Part shown: piece after piece, positions 28,355 to 38,230 of the stretch
How the letters are laid out: every line of letters begins with the position of its first letter
Numbering within the stretch: position 1 is the stretch's first letter
Assembly: GCF_016894385.1 (NCBI RefSeq)
Contig: NZ_CP069812.1
Span: 1,798,001 to 1,862,000 of the forward strand
Direction of reading: 5' to 3'
Length of the DNA stretch: 64,000 nt
From: Cupriavidus oxalaticus
GTDB taxonomy: Bacteria > Pseudomonadota > Gammaproteobacteria > Burkholderiales > Burkholderiaceae
Program-made: the position numbers and the translations under genes
The notes under the pieces: generated by a model
Told to the model about the DNA's origin: nothing
Database searches by the model: none
Seen by the model: the letters and a program-made list of their open reading frames with translations, nothing else

Positions 28355-29065
28355 ATGCCTACCTATGGAATCGGAATCATGGGCGCGGTTCAGGATCCGC
28401 CGCCCAAGCCCGCGAAACAATCCCAGGGAAATACGCCGCCACAGGCAAAGGAAGGAAAGTGCGTGTGGGGCGATTCGCATTGCATGCAAGACGGACAGAA
28501 CGGCGGCGATGGTGCCATGGGCAACGCTGGAACGAACGGCACCAACGGTGTCCAGGGCCTCGGCGCGCTGGCCGCGGAACTCAATATCACGACCCTGACA
28601 GGTTTCCTCGTCGTGGCATCGCAAGGCGGTCCCGGGCAGGACGGCGGTCCGGGAGGGGATGGTGCCGATGGCGGAAATGGCGGCAAGGGCGGTAACGGGC
28701 CTTCATGCCAGGCCGTTGGCTGCAGCGCGGGCAACGGCGGGAACGGCGCCAATGGCGCTGCCGGCGGGAATGGTGGCAATGGTGGGAATGGCGGCAACGC
28801 GCAGAAAGTCACCATCAACATCCCGTTGACGGGGGGCGGCACGATTTCCACCAACCCGGTGGCAGGCATTGTCGGGCAAGGCGGTATCGGTGGCCTTGGC
28901 GGCAACGTCGGTGCTGGCGGAGAGCCCGGAACGCATGGATATGGCGGGCACGACGGCAAGCGGGGTTCACCGGGCACGACCGCAGGCGCGCGTGGAAATC
29001 CGGGCAATCCGGGCGCCACGATGGGCAACATAGGCATCATTGCCGTTGTGCCGCCTCGTAGCTGA
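28355..29065 (+). CDS. Glycine-rich repeat (collagen-/PGRS-like) protein
   Basis: A 236-residue protein with about a third of its residues Gly. Blocks of GGNGGNG, GGDGADGG and collagen-like GEPGTHGYGGHDG alternate with two short hydrophobic non-repeat strands (ITTLTGFLVVAS and KVTINIPLTGGGTIS). Two Cys pairs are present (GKCVWGDSHC and SCQAVGC). There is no signal peptide. It may form an extended polyglycine helix or collagen-like bundle, perhaps a structural or surface component used with the giant RHS protein. Such repeats are poor guides to homology, so function is open. It is in the middle of the block, 8 bp before the next gene. Confidence 0.75.
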   Translation: MPTYGIGIMGAVQDPPPKPAKQSQGNTPPQAKEGKCVWGDSHCMQDGQNGGDGAMGNAGTNGTNGVQGLGALAAELNITTLTGFLVVASQGGPGQDGGPGGDGADGGNGGKGGNGPSCQAVGCSAGNGGNGANGAAGGNGGNGGNGGNAQKVTINIPLTGGGTISTNPVAGIVGQGGIGGLGGNVGAGGEPGTHGYGGHDGKRGSPGTTAGARGNPGNPGATMGNIGIIAVVPPRS

Positions 29066-29073
29066 CAACGGTC

Positions 29074-30132
29074 ATGCCGGAGCCCGATGCGGTTGCGATG
29101 GCGCGTTACACGGACCGTGTGTTTCGCGGGCTGTTCGGCGCGGTGGCATCACTTCTGCCGGAGGCAGCGGTACATGCGCGCCAGGTCGCGGAGATACTGC
29201 TCCATCATCCTCCGGTCGATGCGGAAGCCTCGCACCCGCGCTCCGATCTCAACGTCAACGGCTCGCCGCTTCAGTTGCTGTTGTCGGCGAGGCCGGCACG
29301 TTGGGAAGCCCGCCTTATCGCAGATCCGGCATTCCATGAAGCGGATCCGCTGGTCCGATGGCGAAAGAGCCTGGCGGCACTGGAGGCGACACTGCGCGCG
29401 ACAGGCGCTGAAGGACTACGGGAACTGGTTCAACTGACGGTGAAGACTGTCATCCCCCAGGATGAGCCGGCGCTCCGCCAGTACCCGACCGGCATGATCC
29501 GCCTCGCCGCGGGACTCGCTTCGCGCGGCGCCGCAGTCTATATGGGGGCGCCGCATCGGGTGGACCGCTGGGACGTGGCACGGAGATGGGCCGCTTGCGT
29601 GCTCGGCTCGGCCGACACGGCACATGCGCTGATCGGCCGGCTTGAGCCGAATGCGGCAGTCTTCGGCATGGGTGTGGAAGGGGTGAGCCTGCCGCACGCG
29701 CGGGCGAAGCTGTACTGGCGATTGCGGCAGTCCGTCCCGATCGATGCGTTCGGCATGCCGTGGCTTGCCAGCCCGGCGATGACCCGCTTTCTCGCCGCGG
29801 TACTTGGCGACAGGAGCATACCCCTGAACGCCCTCACGTTCTCCGCCGGGTTCGACGTCGTGGATGGCACGCTGACGGATGTAAAGACCGATGTGTGCAT
29901 TGCGAACGCAGGTCTCGGCCTGCGCGATGCGCTGCAGTGTGTCAACGAGCAAGCCGCACTGCTTGGCCTGTCGCCACGGCCGCTCGACCGATGCAGTGAA
30001 GTGCTCGAGCAACATCGCGTCGATATCGGCTGCCTGGGGCTGGGAAGCGACAGTCGCGGCACGCACCGCCTCAATATTTACCTGCACCAGAGATACCCGG
30101 CTCCGAGCATTCCCCGATCAGACAGGTGGTGA
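29074..30132 (+). CDS. Putative ABBA-type (DMATS-like) prenyltransferase
   Basis: A 352-residue soluble protein without an obvious close family. Its pattern recalls aromatic prenyltransferases of the ABBA fold. SDLNVNGSPLQLLLSARP resembles the xPxE substrate strand, although Gln replaces the usual Glu. RAKLYWRLRQ and HRLNIYLHQR resemble the repeated R/K-x-K/N-x-Y strands that line the diphosphate pocket. CLGLGSDSRG near the end fits a further repeat. The match is by motif rhythm only and could be wrong. It lies 8 bp after the glycine-rich gene and 4 bp before the RHS gene. If correct, it would transfer a prenyl group to an aromatic or peptide acceptor. Confidence 0.45.
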   Translation: MPEPDAVAMARYTDRVFRGLFGAVASLLPEAAVHARQVAEILLHHPPVDAEASHPRSDLNVNGSPLQLLLSARPARWEARLIADPAFHEADPLVRWRKSLAALEATLRATGAEGLRELVQLTVKTVIPQDEPALRQYPTGMIRLAAGLASRGAAVYMGAPHRVDRWDVARRWAACVLGSADTAHALIGRLEPNAAVFGMGVEGVSLPHARAKLYWRLRQSVPIDAFGMPWLASPAMTRFLAAVLGDRSIPLNALTFSAGFDVVDGTLTDVKTDVCIANAGLGLRDALQCVNEQAALLGLSPRPLDRCSEVLEQHRVDIGCLGLGSDSRGTHRLNIYLHQRYPAPSIPRSDRW

Positions 30133-30136
30133 CGCC

Positions 30137-33100
30137 ATGAGCATCGAAACATCAGCCAATCCCATCGGCGTCGAGGAGGAATCGACAGTTCCGGAGCTAC
30201 GGACGTTCCAGACGCTCGACAGTTCGATCGGACGCATCTCGGAGAACGTCAATCTGTTTCGCGGCGACGTGACCCTCTCGCTGGCATTGCTTGCGCTTGC
30301 AAATCGCGGCGGACTCGAGGTGGATGTCAGCCTGAACTACCAGAGCGACATTGTTTGGGAGGTCAGTACATGGAATCTCGAAAGTCCGACGTCGATCGTC
30401 GGACTGGGCTGGCAACTGCCCTACGAGATGATTCAGCTCGATATCCATCACTCGGTCTCGCCATTCGACGACGCGTACTACCTCAGCAGCACGGACGGAT
30501 CGCAAAGCCAGCTCCGTCTGACGTCGCAGGCCGCCGATGTGTGGACTTTCGAGGCGGAAGATTTCGACTTCTCCACCATTCTTTACTACCCGAAGAAAGA
30601 GATCTGGAAGATCACGGATACGTCCGGCCTGACTCGCATTTATGGCGCGGACGTTGCCGCGGGCGATAGCCCGGCAGCGTTGCGCAATGCGATCAAGTGG
30701 GGCGGGGCGGACGGCAACTGGACCGACAGCAGCGTCCAGCTTGGGCAAAGCAACTTCCCGATCAGCTGGAATCTTGCCCGTGTGCGCAATCAATGGGGTG
30801 ACGAGATCCAGTTCGGCTACTCGCAGTTCCCCGACGATGCGATCCAGATCGGCGGCGCCGGCGGCAACTACTTTACACGCGCCTCTTATCTGACAAGGAT
30901 CACCGATCCGGCGGGACGTATCGTCACGTTCAACTACGCGGCCAAGACCTACAACGACACGATCCGCGAATACGAGGCGCCGCACGTCAGTCCCAATCCG
31001 GCGGGGCCTTACGGCTTCCAGGACCGCTATGAAACGCGGTTCCTCGACAGCATCGAGGTCAGCCAGAAAACCGCAGGTGTCGTGCATGACCTGTTTACCA
31101 TCCGCCTTGCCTACCTTGTTCAAAATCTCGCCGATCCGGCGACACCGGGTGATCCGCGTTACCTGTACAAGCGGTATCTCGCCGGCATTACCACGGTGAA
31201 TGCCGATGGCAAGATACTGCCCGGCTTGCAGTTCACGTATTACGATGGCTCGCTGGCGACGGGGGACAATGCGGCGGTAGTCCATCGCGGCGCGATCGAG
31301 AGCATCACCTTTCCGGATGGCGGCGTTGCAACCTACAGGTACACCTGGCAGCCGGTGCGCAGTACCTCCCTCGACCGCACGATGCAGAGTTCGGATCCGG
31401 ACTGGATCGCAGGCGTCCCGCGCTTCTGGTTCGCGCCAGATTATCTGGTCATCACCTACTACGACGAAGTCAACTCGAACAAGCTGACCGTTGCCGTCTA
31501 CGACTGGAACGGTCAGTGGCTGGTCTCCAGGCCCGTCGTCACGAATCTTCCCTTTAGCCTCGACCTGGATTCGCTTCAGGTCAATCTGCAGGAGGAGAAC
31601 TTCACGGTCTCATATCGCCTGACCGGGGCCGGCACGAACGGTGTGCTGCAAACCTACGCGGTACGCCGCGCTTTCGGCCAGTACGGACGATGGGAAGCCG
31701 TTCAGTTGGCGATGCCGGATCTGCTGGCGCCCGATGCGCCGTACCAGGTGGTAACCGGCCGTGGATTCGTTGTCGCCGCCGCCATGGGTGTCTCGGCGCT
31801 TTGCCGGTACACCTGGAATCCGCGCGCGAAGCAGTGGGTGTCCAATCCGCTTTATATCTCCACGGTACTCGCCGGCGAATGGGTGCTCGGCGCGGCCAAC
31901 AACGTCTTCACGGTTTGCCAGTATCAGCCCGGCGCACCGCTGTCGTTGTCGTTCTACTACTACGATGTGGCGACGCTCGCGTGGAACGACAATCTTCCTC
32001 CGCTCGACAGTCTTCCAGCCTATGTCTGGCAGAAGGACCTGCCGAAGCTCTCCTGGAGTCTTTCCGATACCTTCGCGACGGCCACATACATCACCAGTGC
32101 GAACTCGGTTCAGGAGACCTTCAACTACGAAGTCCGCATCTATCCGTGGGATATCCATTTCCAGGCTTTGCCGTCGCCGAATCCGATCGTCGGCACGGAT
32201 ATTCCAGCGAGCACGCTGGAGCCGGTTGCGGTTTCGCTGGCCGACGGCAGCATGATCGGCAATGTGGGCAACCTGCGCCGGTTTGACGGCATCCACTGGA
32301 ATTCCGGCACGCTCGGGCAATTCGGTTCGGGCACGGACGTTGCGCAGTTTGCGTTCGGGGACGATCTGGCGGTCGGCATCAGCTCGGTCCATGGCGTGAT
32401 CGGTGTCTACAACGCCTACCAGGGCACGTTCGCGCAAGTCCCGGTCGCCGCGGGATCCGGCGGGCCGGCTGCGCCGACCATCAACGCCCCCTACGTGACG
32501 GTGCGCAACCTGATCTATCAGCAGATGCCAACCGGCGACCTCAGGTTGCTGAATGAGCAGCTGCCGCTGGATGCCGTGTCGGTCTCGAACCAGGCGCCGC
32601 TGTTTCTCGCCTATGGGCGGGCCGACGGCAGTTCCTTCGTGTGGACGATGAAGAACGGCGTGCTGGCTGCGAATCCTGTGCAAGTGCAAGGCAGCATTTT
32701 CCCGAACAACGATGGGCCGGGTACGGACCTTACCGGAGCCTTTGCCTTCGCCACGTTCGCCGGCGTGTCATTCGACACGCCCAGCAGCATTACGCTGCAC
32801 CGGGTGTTGTTCCAGTCGTATCGCGGACCGATGTACAGCTTCGTGGTGTCGTCGGTCGAAGTGACGGATGGCATGGGTGTCACATCGGGCTCCGTCTTCG
32901 ATTACAACCCTCCGGGGGCAACCGGAACAGTCAGTCCCTATGGCCTGTCGACACAGTTTTCCTGCGTGAAGGCAGCGATGGGCACGACCCAGGCAGGCAC
33001 CGCGCCGTTCGGCTATTCGATATACCGCTACTTCGACGGCATGAGTCCGCATCCGGATTCGGATACCACCCTGTATTCGATGCTCAACGGCTTGCTGCGC

Positions 33101-36100
33101 GAAGTTGACGGCTACGACAGCCACGGCAATCAGGTGGCGCGTACCAGCAGAAGCTGGGACGTCGTCCGGACCGCCGTCAACGCTTCGACAGGAGCAACCG
33201 TCAATCTGATCGGCGGTTACGTACGGATGCGCCAGTCCGTGGAAACCATTTTCGACGTCAATCCGATGTCATTGCCGGCGCAGCCGCCACTGGATGTCCC
33301 CACGACGCTCATCTATAACGACGCAAACGGCCAGCCGCGCACCAAGCAGACCCAATATTACGATGGGACGCTGGGCCAGCTTGTCCAGGTTCAGGAGAGC
33401 TATACGTTCGCCTATGAGAAATATCCGGCACTGGCCGCGCCGGAAGTCAACCAGATTGCACCGTCGGTCCTCAAGACCGTCACCGTGGGCAACACCGTGA
33501 CGCAGGTCGAAGCGACCACGTGGAGTACCGCCAATCCAGGTTCGGCCTGGGCACCCTACCGGCGGTACCGTGCGCTGTCGGCCAGCGCGGCCTTCACGCC
33601 GGACAACTGGAACAACACCTCCGACCCCGACCCCCTCGCATGGCGCAGGATGTGGCAGATCACCGCGCGCGACAACCGGGGGGAGATTGCCGAGTATGTG
33701 GCGACGGACGGGCGCTCCAACTCGGTGATCACCGATACCTCGCAGGAGTTGGTGCTTGCGGTGGCGGGCAACGCAAGTGTCACGAAACAGCAGGTTCTCT
33801 CTCTCGGATTCGAGGTCTACGAGGACCTGGGCGGGTGGACGCTCGCGGGTAGCGCATCCAATCTGCCAGGCGCGATCCAGGCCGAAGACTCGTTCACAGG
33901 CTCCCGCGCCCTGGTCATGGGCGGGGCCGGTGTCGCCAACTCGTCGCCGCTGGCACGGACCCTGGCCGTCACGGAGACCACGGGCGGGCAATATGTGCTC
34001 ACCTGCTGGTTCAAGACGCCTGCCGGATTCGGAGCGCTTCCGGGCACCGCCAACTGGACCGTTAGCGGCACGGCAGCGGGAACCGTGACGGCAGAGGTTC
34101 CCGACACGGAAGGTGCATGGCAGACGTTTTGCGTGTTGTTCGACCTGGCGGCCAATGCGTCGCCGCAGAACATCGCGCTGACGCTGACCAATACCAAGGC
34201 GGCAGCAGTCAAAATCGACGATCTGCGTTTCTCGCCGTCCCGCGCGGGATTTACAGCGAACGTCTATAGCCCGTCGTGGCTCGTGACGACAGCCTCCATG
34301 GAGAGTTCCAGCCGGACGACGCGAACCGTGCGTGGCGACTTCGAAGAACTGCTTGCCTATATCGATGCCGAGGAATCGATCGGCACGATCACGGACGCCT
34401 ATCTCTCGCGCAGGGGAAACCTCGGCAGGTTCTCGGCGGTGGATCCGAACGCCATGCTCACGATTACGCCGCGTGAGTTCGCCTTCTATCAGCGCTTCAA
34501 CATCGGGGATATCTTCGAAGGGGACTGGAGCAGCACCGCCCAATCCAAATGGTCAACGGGAAGCGGGAAGCTGATCCACAGCGCTGGCGCACGAGACAGC
34601 ATTTCCTATACCGGTTATCCGAAGGCCGCGGCAGGCATCAATGCCTTCGGCGCGTCGATGCGTGCAATGCCGCCAGGCGCGGTGACGGCCGCCACCGGCA
34701 TCGAGATCAGCACAGGGTTCCAGATTGCATGGAGTCCGCAGACGGCGGCCTGGACGTTGACGGATAGCGCGTCGAATACCGCGGTAACGGCGAGCGTTCG
34801 CTCCTTGCTCGATGTGTCGTTTGCCACGTACGCCGCCAATCTGAACGCCAGCGTGCTGCCCAGTGATTTTCCGTCGTTCTTTTCGGCCGCCGGACTGCCG
34901 CTTGCGCCGCTGTCTACGGTCACGGCAGTCGTCGCCGATGCCCAATGGCGCGTCAGTGATGCCGTCAGCGCACTGGTCTATTACCTGGTGCGTTCGTCAT
35001 CGGACAACACGAAGATTCACGTTGTGGCGTTTCCGCGGCAGTGGACGGTGGTGGTGGTGGACAAGAACATTGCGTTCTTCGCCGATGGCGGCCGCGTGTT
35101 CAGCTATCGTGCCCCGACCCCGCCGGCGCGCAGCTTCGCGCTGTTCGCGACAGACGCGATTGGCTTCGACAACGCGCTTTTTTTCGCAGGTCACGAGGTG
35201 CAGATCAGCTATCTGGATGGTGATGCCCGGATCCGGCAGGAACTGGTTGTCTCCGGCACGCAGGCGGCGCCAAATCAATGGACCGCCAAGGCCACGATCT
35301 ACGATGCGCTGGGACGCGACGCCATCCATACCCAGGGCGCGACGCTGACGCCGACGGCAGCGACCTGGGGCGGCTACGAAGCAGACCTCGCGAGCTTCGA
35401 CTGGACATCGATGACAATCACCGGGCTGGTGAAGACTGACAATCCGCAGTCGGGCGCCTATCCATACTGGCGCACGCGGTACGAGGACTCTCCGCTCGGA
35501 CGCAAGGCTGAACTGGGTCTGCCCGGCAATGACTACGCCATCAACCCGGGCAATGTGCCCGCGCATACGGCGCGCTTCTACTATGGGCTAAACAACGGTG
35601 CACTGGGATACGCAGCGGGCAAATACACGCACGCCACCACGGTCGACCCGAATGGCACGACGGGCGTCGAGCTGGCCGACGAGCGAAAGTCGACCATCGC
35701 GAAGGCGGTGCTGACGAATCCGGGGGCTGCGAATCCGCAGTGGAGCGCTACCAGGCAACAGTTCGATGCATTCGCCAATCTCGTCACCACCACCAGTCCG
35801 ATGGGATGGAGCGATACGTTCACCTATGACTATCTCGGCAACCCGATCACAGCGAACCGGGCCAATGAAGGGCAGACGCGGTCGATGTATGACTCGGCGG
35901 GGCGCCTGCGATTCCAGATGGATGCACGGGGCGCGACAGCGGCTTCGCCCTATATCAAGTACTGGAAGTACGATGCGCTCTCGCGTGTCGTCGAGGAAGG
36001 GTGCAGCATACAGACGTGGCCCGGTACGCTCCCACAACACATCGATGACCAGGGTTTTCCGGTGGCGGCACCATCCAACCAGTATGGGTACGACTTCGAA

Positions 36101-38230
36101 GTCAACGAGGGAAATGCGCCAGCATCGATGATCGCGGCCGGCAAGCTGACGAAGATCGTCAGTGCCAATGAGGTCGCCGTGCCGGGGACGACGGATCCAT
36201 TCTCGGCGACGGAATGCCTCTATTACGATATCTGGGCAGAGGTCATCCAGCATTCGATTGCGTTTGCCGGCAACGCAATCCCGTACGTCACGAACTACTC
36301 GTTCAACTACCAAGGCGAAATCGTCGAGATTGCGTACCCGGGTCCGAGCGCGCTGACGGCCCGGTATGAGCTGGATTCGATCGGGCGTGTCACGTCGATC
36401 GGCGTCGATGGCAACCGGTGCGTCGCGTACACCTACGACCAGAACGGAAAGGCCGACACGGAAACGATGTTTTCTTCCGGTGGCCAGCAAGTGGGGGCAA
36501 CGCGAACGCTGCAGTATGCGCCACCGGGGTGGCTGTCGGACACTGCCGGTACGGGGTTCACGGAAACGACGGTTTATGCACCGGCGAACGAGGGGGCGCC
36601 TGGATACTTCGATGGCTCGCCGACCCAGTCCATCACCGCGCCACGCGAATCCCGCGGTCAGACCACGGCCAGCTATACCTACGATCCACAGGGACGTGTC
36701 CAATCGGCGCAGTTCAATGCGGGGGCGGCAAGCGCCTACAACTACGACGCGAATGGCAATATCAGGCAAGTCGGGGCGGCCACCAACGCCTACCTGAGCG
36801 CGACGAAAGACCTGGTGCAGTCGACGCAGGCGCCTGGAAGCCAGCGGACGTACCAGTATGACGCCGCCGGCGAACTGAACGCCCGCATCTCCAGCGATAC
36901 CCCGGACGTCGGTCTTGCGCTCTCGTGGGATGGCTTCCGCGGCCTCCCGCTGCAAGCGGTGGTTGGCCCGGCTGGCACGCAATCGACCTTGAGTATCCGC
37001 TATGGCCATCGCGGACGCCGTGTCATGAAAGCGATCGCAGCGGGTGGAAACCCGGCGAGCACGCTCTATTACCTGCGCGGTGCCGGCGACGATGCACTGG
37101 TCGAAGTCAGTTCGTCGGGGTCGGTCAGTCAGTATGTCGTCGGACCTGCCGGGCTGGTTCACTTCCGGCAGGACGGCAGCGAGTACTTCGTGTCGAGGGA
37201 CCGGCTCGGCTCCGTTCGCGCGGTTCTCGATCCTTCGGCGAACCTGGTCGCCGGACTCGACTACCTGCCGTATGGATTGGACAATGGCACCGCCCTCGGC
37301 TCGAATCCGGGCCTCCTGCGCTATCGGTATCTGGCGCGCGAGCTGGAGGAGACCGGACTCTATGACTTCCGCGCCCGGCTGTACGACGCGCTGCAAGCGC
37401 GGTTCCTGTCGCCCGATCCGCAGCGGCAGTACCTCAGCCCCTACCTGTATGCGGGCAACAATCCCTTGCTGCTGTCGGACCCGAACGGCAGCTTCGCGTT
37501 TATCCCGCTGATCCTGGCGTTCCTCGCGGAGGCTGCGGAAGTCATCGAGGCAATGGCGGTGATCGGTGCAGGTGTCGGGCTCGTGACCGGTGTCGTGCAG
37601 GGCGCGGAAGCGATCGTGCAGAACGATCTCAGCGGCGCGGAGGCCGCAGGGGTATTCTTTGGCACCGTGGTGCTCAATACCATCGGCGGCGGCCTGAGCG
37701 GTGGTGCGGGCGCGGTGACGGGTGCACTGGTTGAGGGCGTCACGCTCGCCTCGGCTGCGGCGATCGCCGCGGGCGTTGTGACGCAGGCTGCGCTTGCCTC
37801 CGCCCAGTCGGCCGCACAAGCGGCACTGGTGGGTGACGATCCCGGCGACGCCGCCTGGAAGAACGCTATCGCCGGCGGGACATCGTTCCTGGCCGGGAGC
37901 CTGGTGACAGCGGGAGTCAGCACCGGGCTTGAACGGGCCGCGTTCTCGGCAACCTGGAAGGGGACCACCAAGAGCGTGATCACCGGGGCGACGTCGGGAG
38001 CGGCGGGTGGCGTGGTCGGCAGCAGCGTGACATCGGCGCTCAATGATGCAGATGCCGACGTCGCACTCTCCGACGTACTGCACGGGATTGCCTTTGGCGT
38101 GCTGGGAGGTGTCTTTCCGGAAGTGGTTGCCTACAAGCTTGAAAAGCGCAACCGCATGAACCTTCTGCTCCAGCAACGGATACAGGCCGCACAACGGCTG
38201 GAGTCCAACCTCGATCTCTACCAATTATGA
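30137..38230 (+). CDS. Giant RHS/YD-repeat protein, 2697 residues
   Basis: An 8.1-kb gene. The N-terminus (residues 1-120) resembles other RHS/SpvB-type shells: ENVNLFRGDVTLSLALLALANRGGL. Residues about 350-1000 are beta-rich, with repeated Trp-containing units. Around 1220-1370 lies a jelly-roll carbohydrate-binding-like module ending VKIDDLRF, then a LamG-like region to about 1690. YD repeats run from about 1880 (TFTYDYLGNPITANRANEG). The RHS-associated core is near 2395-2450 (RYLARELEETGLYDFRARLYD, RFLSPDP, YAGNNPLLLSDPNG). The last 245 residues are Gly/Ala-rich and hydrophobic, with no recognised nuclease or other toxin domain. No signal peptide. The start at 30137 is 4 bp after the preceding stop. 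Confidence 0.93.
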   Translation: MSIETSANPIGVEEESTVPELRTFQTLDSSIGRISENVNLFRGDVTLSLALLALANRGGLEVDVSLNYQSDIVWEVSTWNLESPTSIVGLGWQLPYEMIQLDIHHSVSPFDDAYYLSSTDGSQSQLRLTSQAADVWTFEAEDFDFSTILYYPKKEIWKITDTSGLTRIYGADVAAGDSPAALRNAIKWGGADGNWTDSSVQLGQSNFPISWNLARVRNQWGDEIQFGYSQFPDDAIQIGGAGGNYFTRASYLTRITDPAGRIVTFNYAAKTYNDTIREYEAPHVSPNPAGPYGFQDRYETRFLDSIEVSQKTAGVVHDLFTIRLAYLVQNLADPATPGDPRYLYKRYLAGITTVNADGKILPGLQFTYYDGSLATGDNAAVVHRGAIESITFPDGGVATYRYTWQPVRSTSLDRTMQSSDPDWIAGVPRFWFAPDYLVITYYDEVNSNKLTVAVYDWNGQWLVSRPVVTNLPFSLDLDSLQVNLQEENFTVSYRLTGAGTNGVLQTYAVRRAFGQYGRWEAVQLAMPDLLAPDAPYQVVTGRGFVVAAAMGVSALCRYTWNPRAKQWVSNPLYISTVLAGEWVLGAANNVFTVCQYQPGAPLSLSFYYYDVATLAWNDNLPPLDSLPAYVWQKDLPKLSWSLSDTFATATYITSANSVQETFNYEVRIYPWDIHFQALPSPNPIVGTDIPASTLEPVAVSLADGSMIGNVGNLRRFDGIHWNSGTLGQFGSGTDVAQFAFGDDLAVGISSVHGVIGVYNAYQGTFAQVPVAAGSGGPAAPTINAPYVTVRNLIYQQMPTGDLRLLNEQLPLDAVSVSNQAPLFLAYGRADGSSFVWTMKNGVLAANPVQVQGSIFPNNDGPGTDLTGAFAFATFAGVSFDTPSSITLHRVLFQSYRGPMYSFVVSSVEVTDGMGVTSGSVFDYNPPGATGTVSPYGLSTQFSCVKAAMGTTQAGTAPFGYSIYRYFDGMSPHPDSDTTLYSMLNGLLREVDGYDSHGNQVARTSRSWDVVRTAVNASTGATVNLIGGYVRMRQSVETIFDVNPMSLPAQPPLDVPTTLIYNDANGQPRTKQTQYYDGTLGQLVQVQESYTFAYEKYPALAAPEVNQIAPSVLKTVTVGNTVTQVEATTWSTANPGSAWAPYRRYRALSASAAFTPDNWNNTSDPDPLAWRRMWQITARDNRGEIAEYVATDGRSNSVITDTSQELVLAVAGNASVTKQQVLSLGFEVYEDLGGWTLAGSASNLPGAIQAEDSFTGSRALVMGGAGVANSSPLARTLAVTETTGGQYVLTCWFKTPAGFGALPGTANWTVSGTAAGTVTAEVPDTEGAWQTFCVLFDLAANASPQNIALTLTNTKAAAVKIDDLRFSPSRAGFTANVYSPSWLVTTASMESSSRTTRTVRGDFEELLAYIDAEESIGTITDAYLSRRGNLGRFSAVDPNAMLTITPREFAFYQRFNIGDIFEGDWSSTAQSKWSTGSGKLIHSAGARDSISYTGYPKAAAGINAFGASMRAMPPGAVTAATGIEISTGFQIAWSPQTAAWTLTDSASNTAVTASVRSLLDVSFATYAANLNASVLPSDFPSFFSAAGLPLAPLSTVTAVVADAQWRVSDAVSALVYYLVRSSSDNTKIHVVAFPRQWTVVVVDKNIAFFADGGRVFSYRAPTPPARSFALFATDAIGFDNALFFAGHEVQISYLDGDARIRQELVVSGTQAAPNQWTAKATIYDALGRDAIHTQGATLTPTAATWGGYEADLASFDWTSMTITGLVKTDNPQSGAYPYWRTRYEDSPLGRKAELGLPGNDYAINPGNVPAHTARFYYGLNNGALGYAAGKYTHATTVDPNGTTGVELADERKSTIAKAVLTNPGAANPQWSATRQQFDAFANLVTTTSPMGWSDTFTYDYLGNPITANRANEGQTRSMYDSAGRLRFQMDARGATAASPYIKYWKYDALSRVVEEGCSIQTWPGTLPQHIDDQGFPVAAPSNQYGYDFEVNEGNAPASMIAAGKLTKIVSANEVAVPGTTDPFSATECLYYDIWAEVIQHSIAFAGNAIPYVTNYSFNYQGEIVEIAYPGPSALTARYELDSIGRVTSIGVDGNRCVAYTYDQNGKADTETMFSSGGQQVGATRTLQYAPPGWLSDTAGTGFTETTVYAPANEGAPGYFDGSPTQSITAPRESRGQTTASYTYDPQGRVQSAQFNAGAASAYNYDANGNIRQVGAATNAYLSATKDLVQSTQAPGSQRTYQYDAAGELNARISSDTPDVGLALSWDGFRGLPLQAVVGPAGTQSTLSIRYGHRGRRVMKAIAAGGNPASTLYYLRGAGDDALVEVSSSGSVSQYVVGPAGLVHFRQDGSEYFVSRDRLGSVRAVLDPSANLVAGLDYLPYGLDNGTALGSNPGLLRYRYLARELEETGLYDFRARLYDALQARFLSPDPQRQYLSPYLYAGNNPLLLSDPNGSFAFIPLILAFLAEAAEVIEAMAVIGAGVGLVTGVVQGAEAIVQNDLSGAEAAGVFFGTVVLNTIGGGLSGGAGAVTGALVEGVTLASAAAIAAGVVTQAALASAQSAAQAALVGDDPGDAAWKNAIAGGTSFLAGSLVTAGVSTGLERAAFSATWKGTTKSVITGATSGAAGGVVGSSVTSALNDADADVALSDVLHGIAFGVLGGVFPEVVAYKLEKRNRMNLLLQQRIQAAQRLESNLDLYQL

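Noticed and set aside
28480..29040. Short repeating DNA in 28480-29040 that could suggest a CRISPR-like array
   Set aside because: The repeats are codon-level (Gly-Asn-Gly and similar) in one forward frame, with no uniform repeat-spacer pattern.
35588..38224. An 878-codon reverse frame opposite the RHS gene
   Set aside because: Low-complexity Arg-rich translation with no family; a GC-driven shadow of the RHS coding strand.
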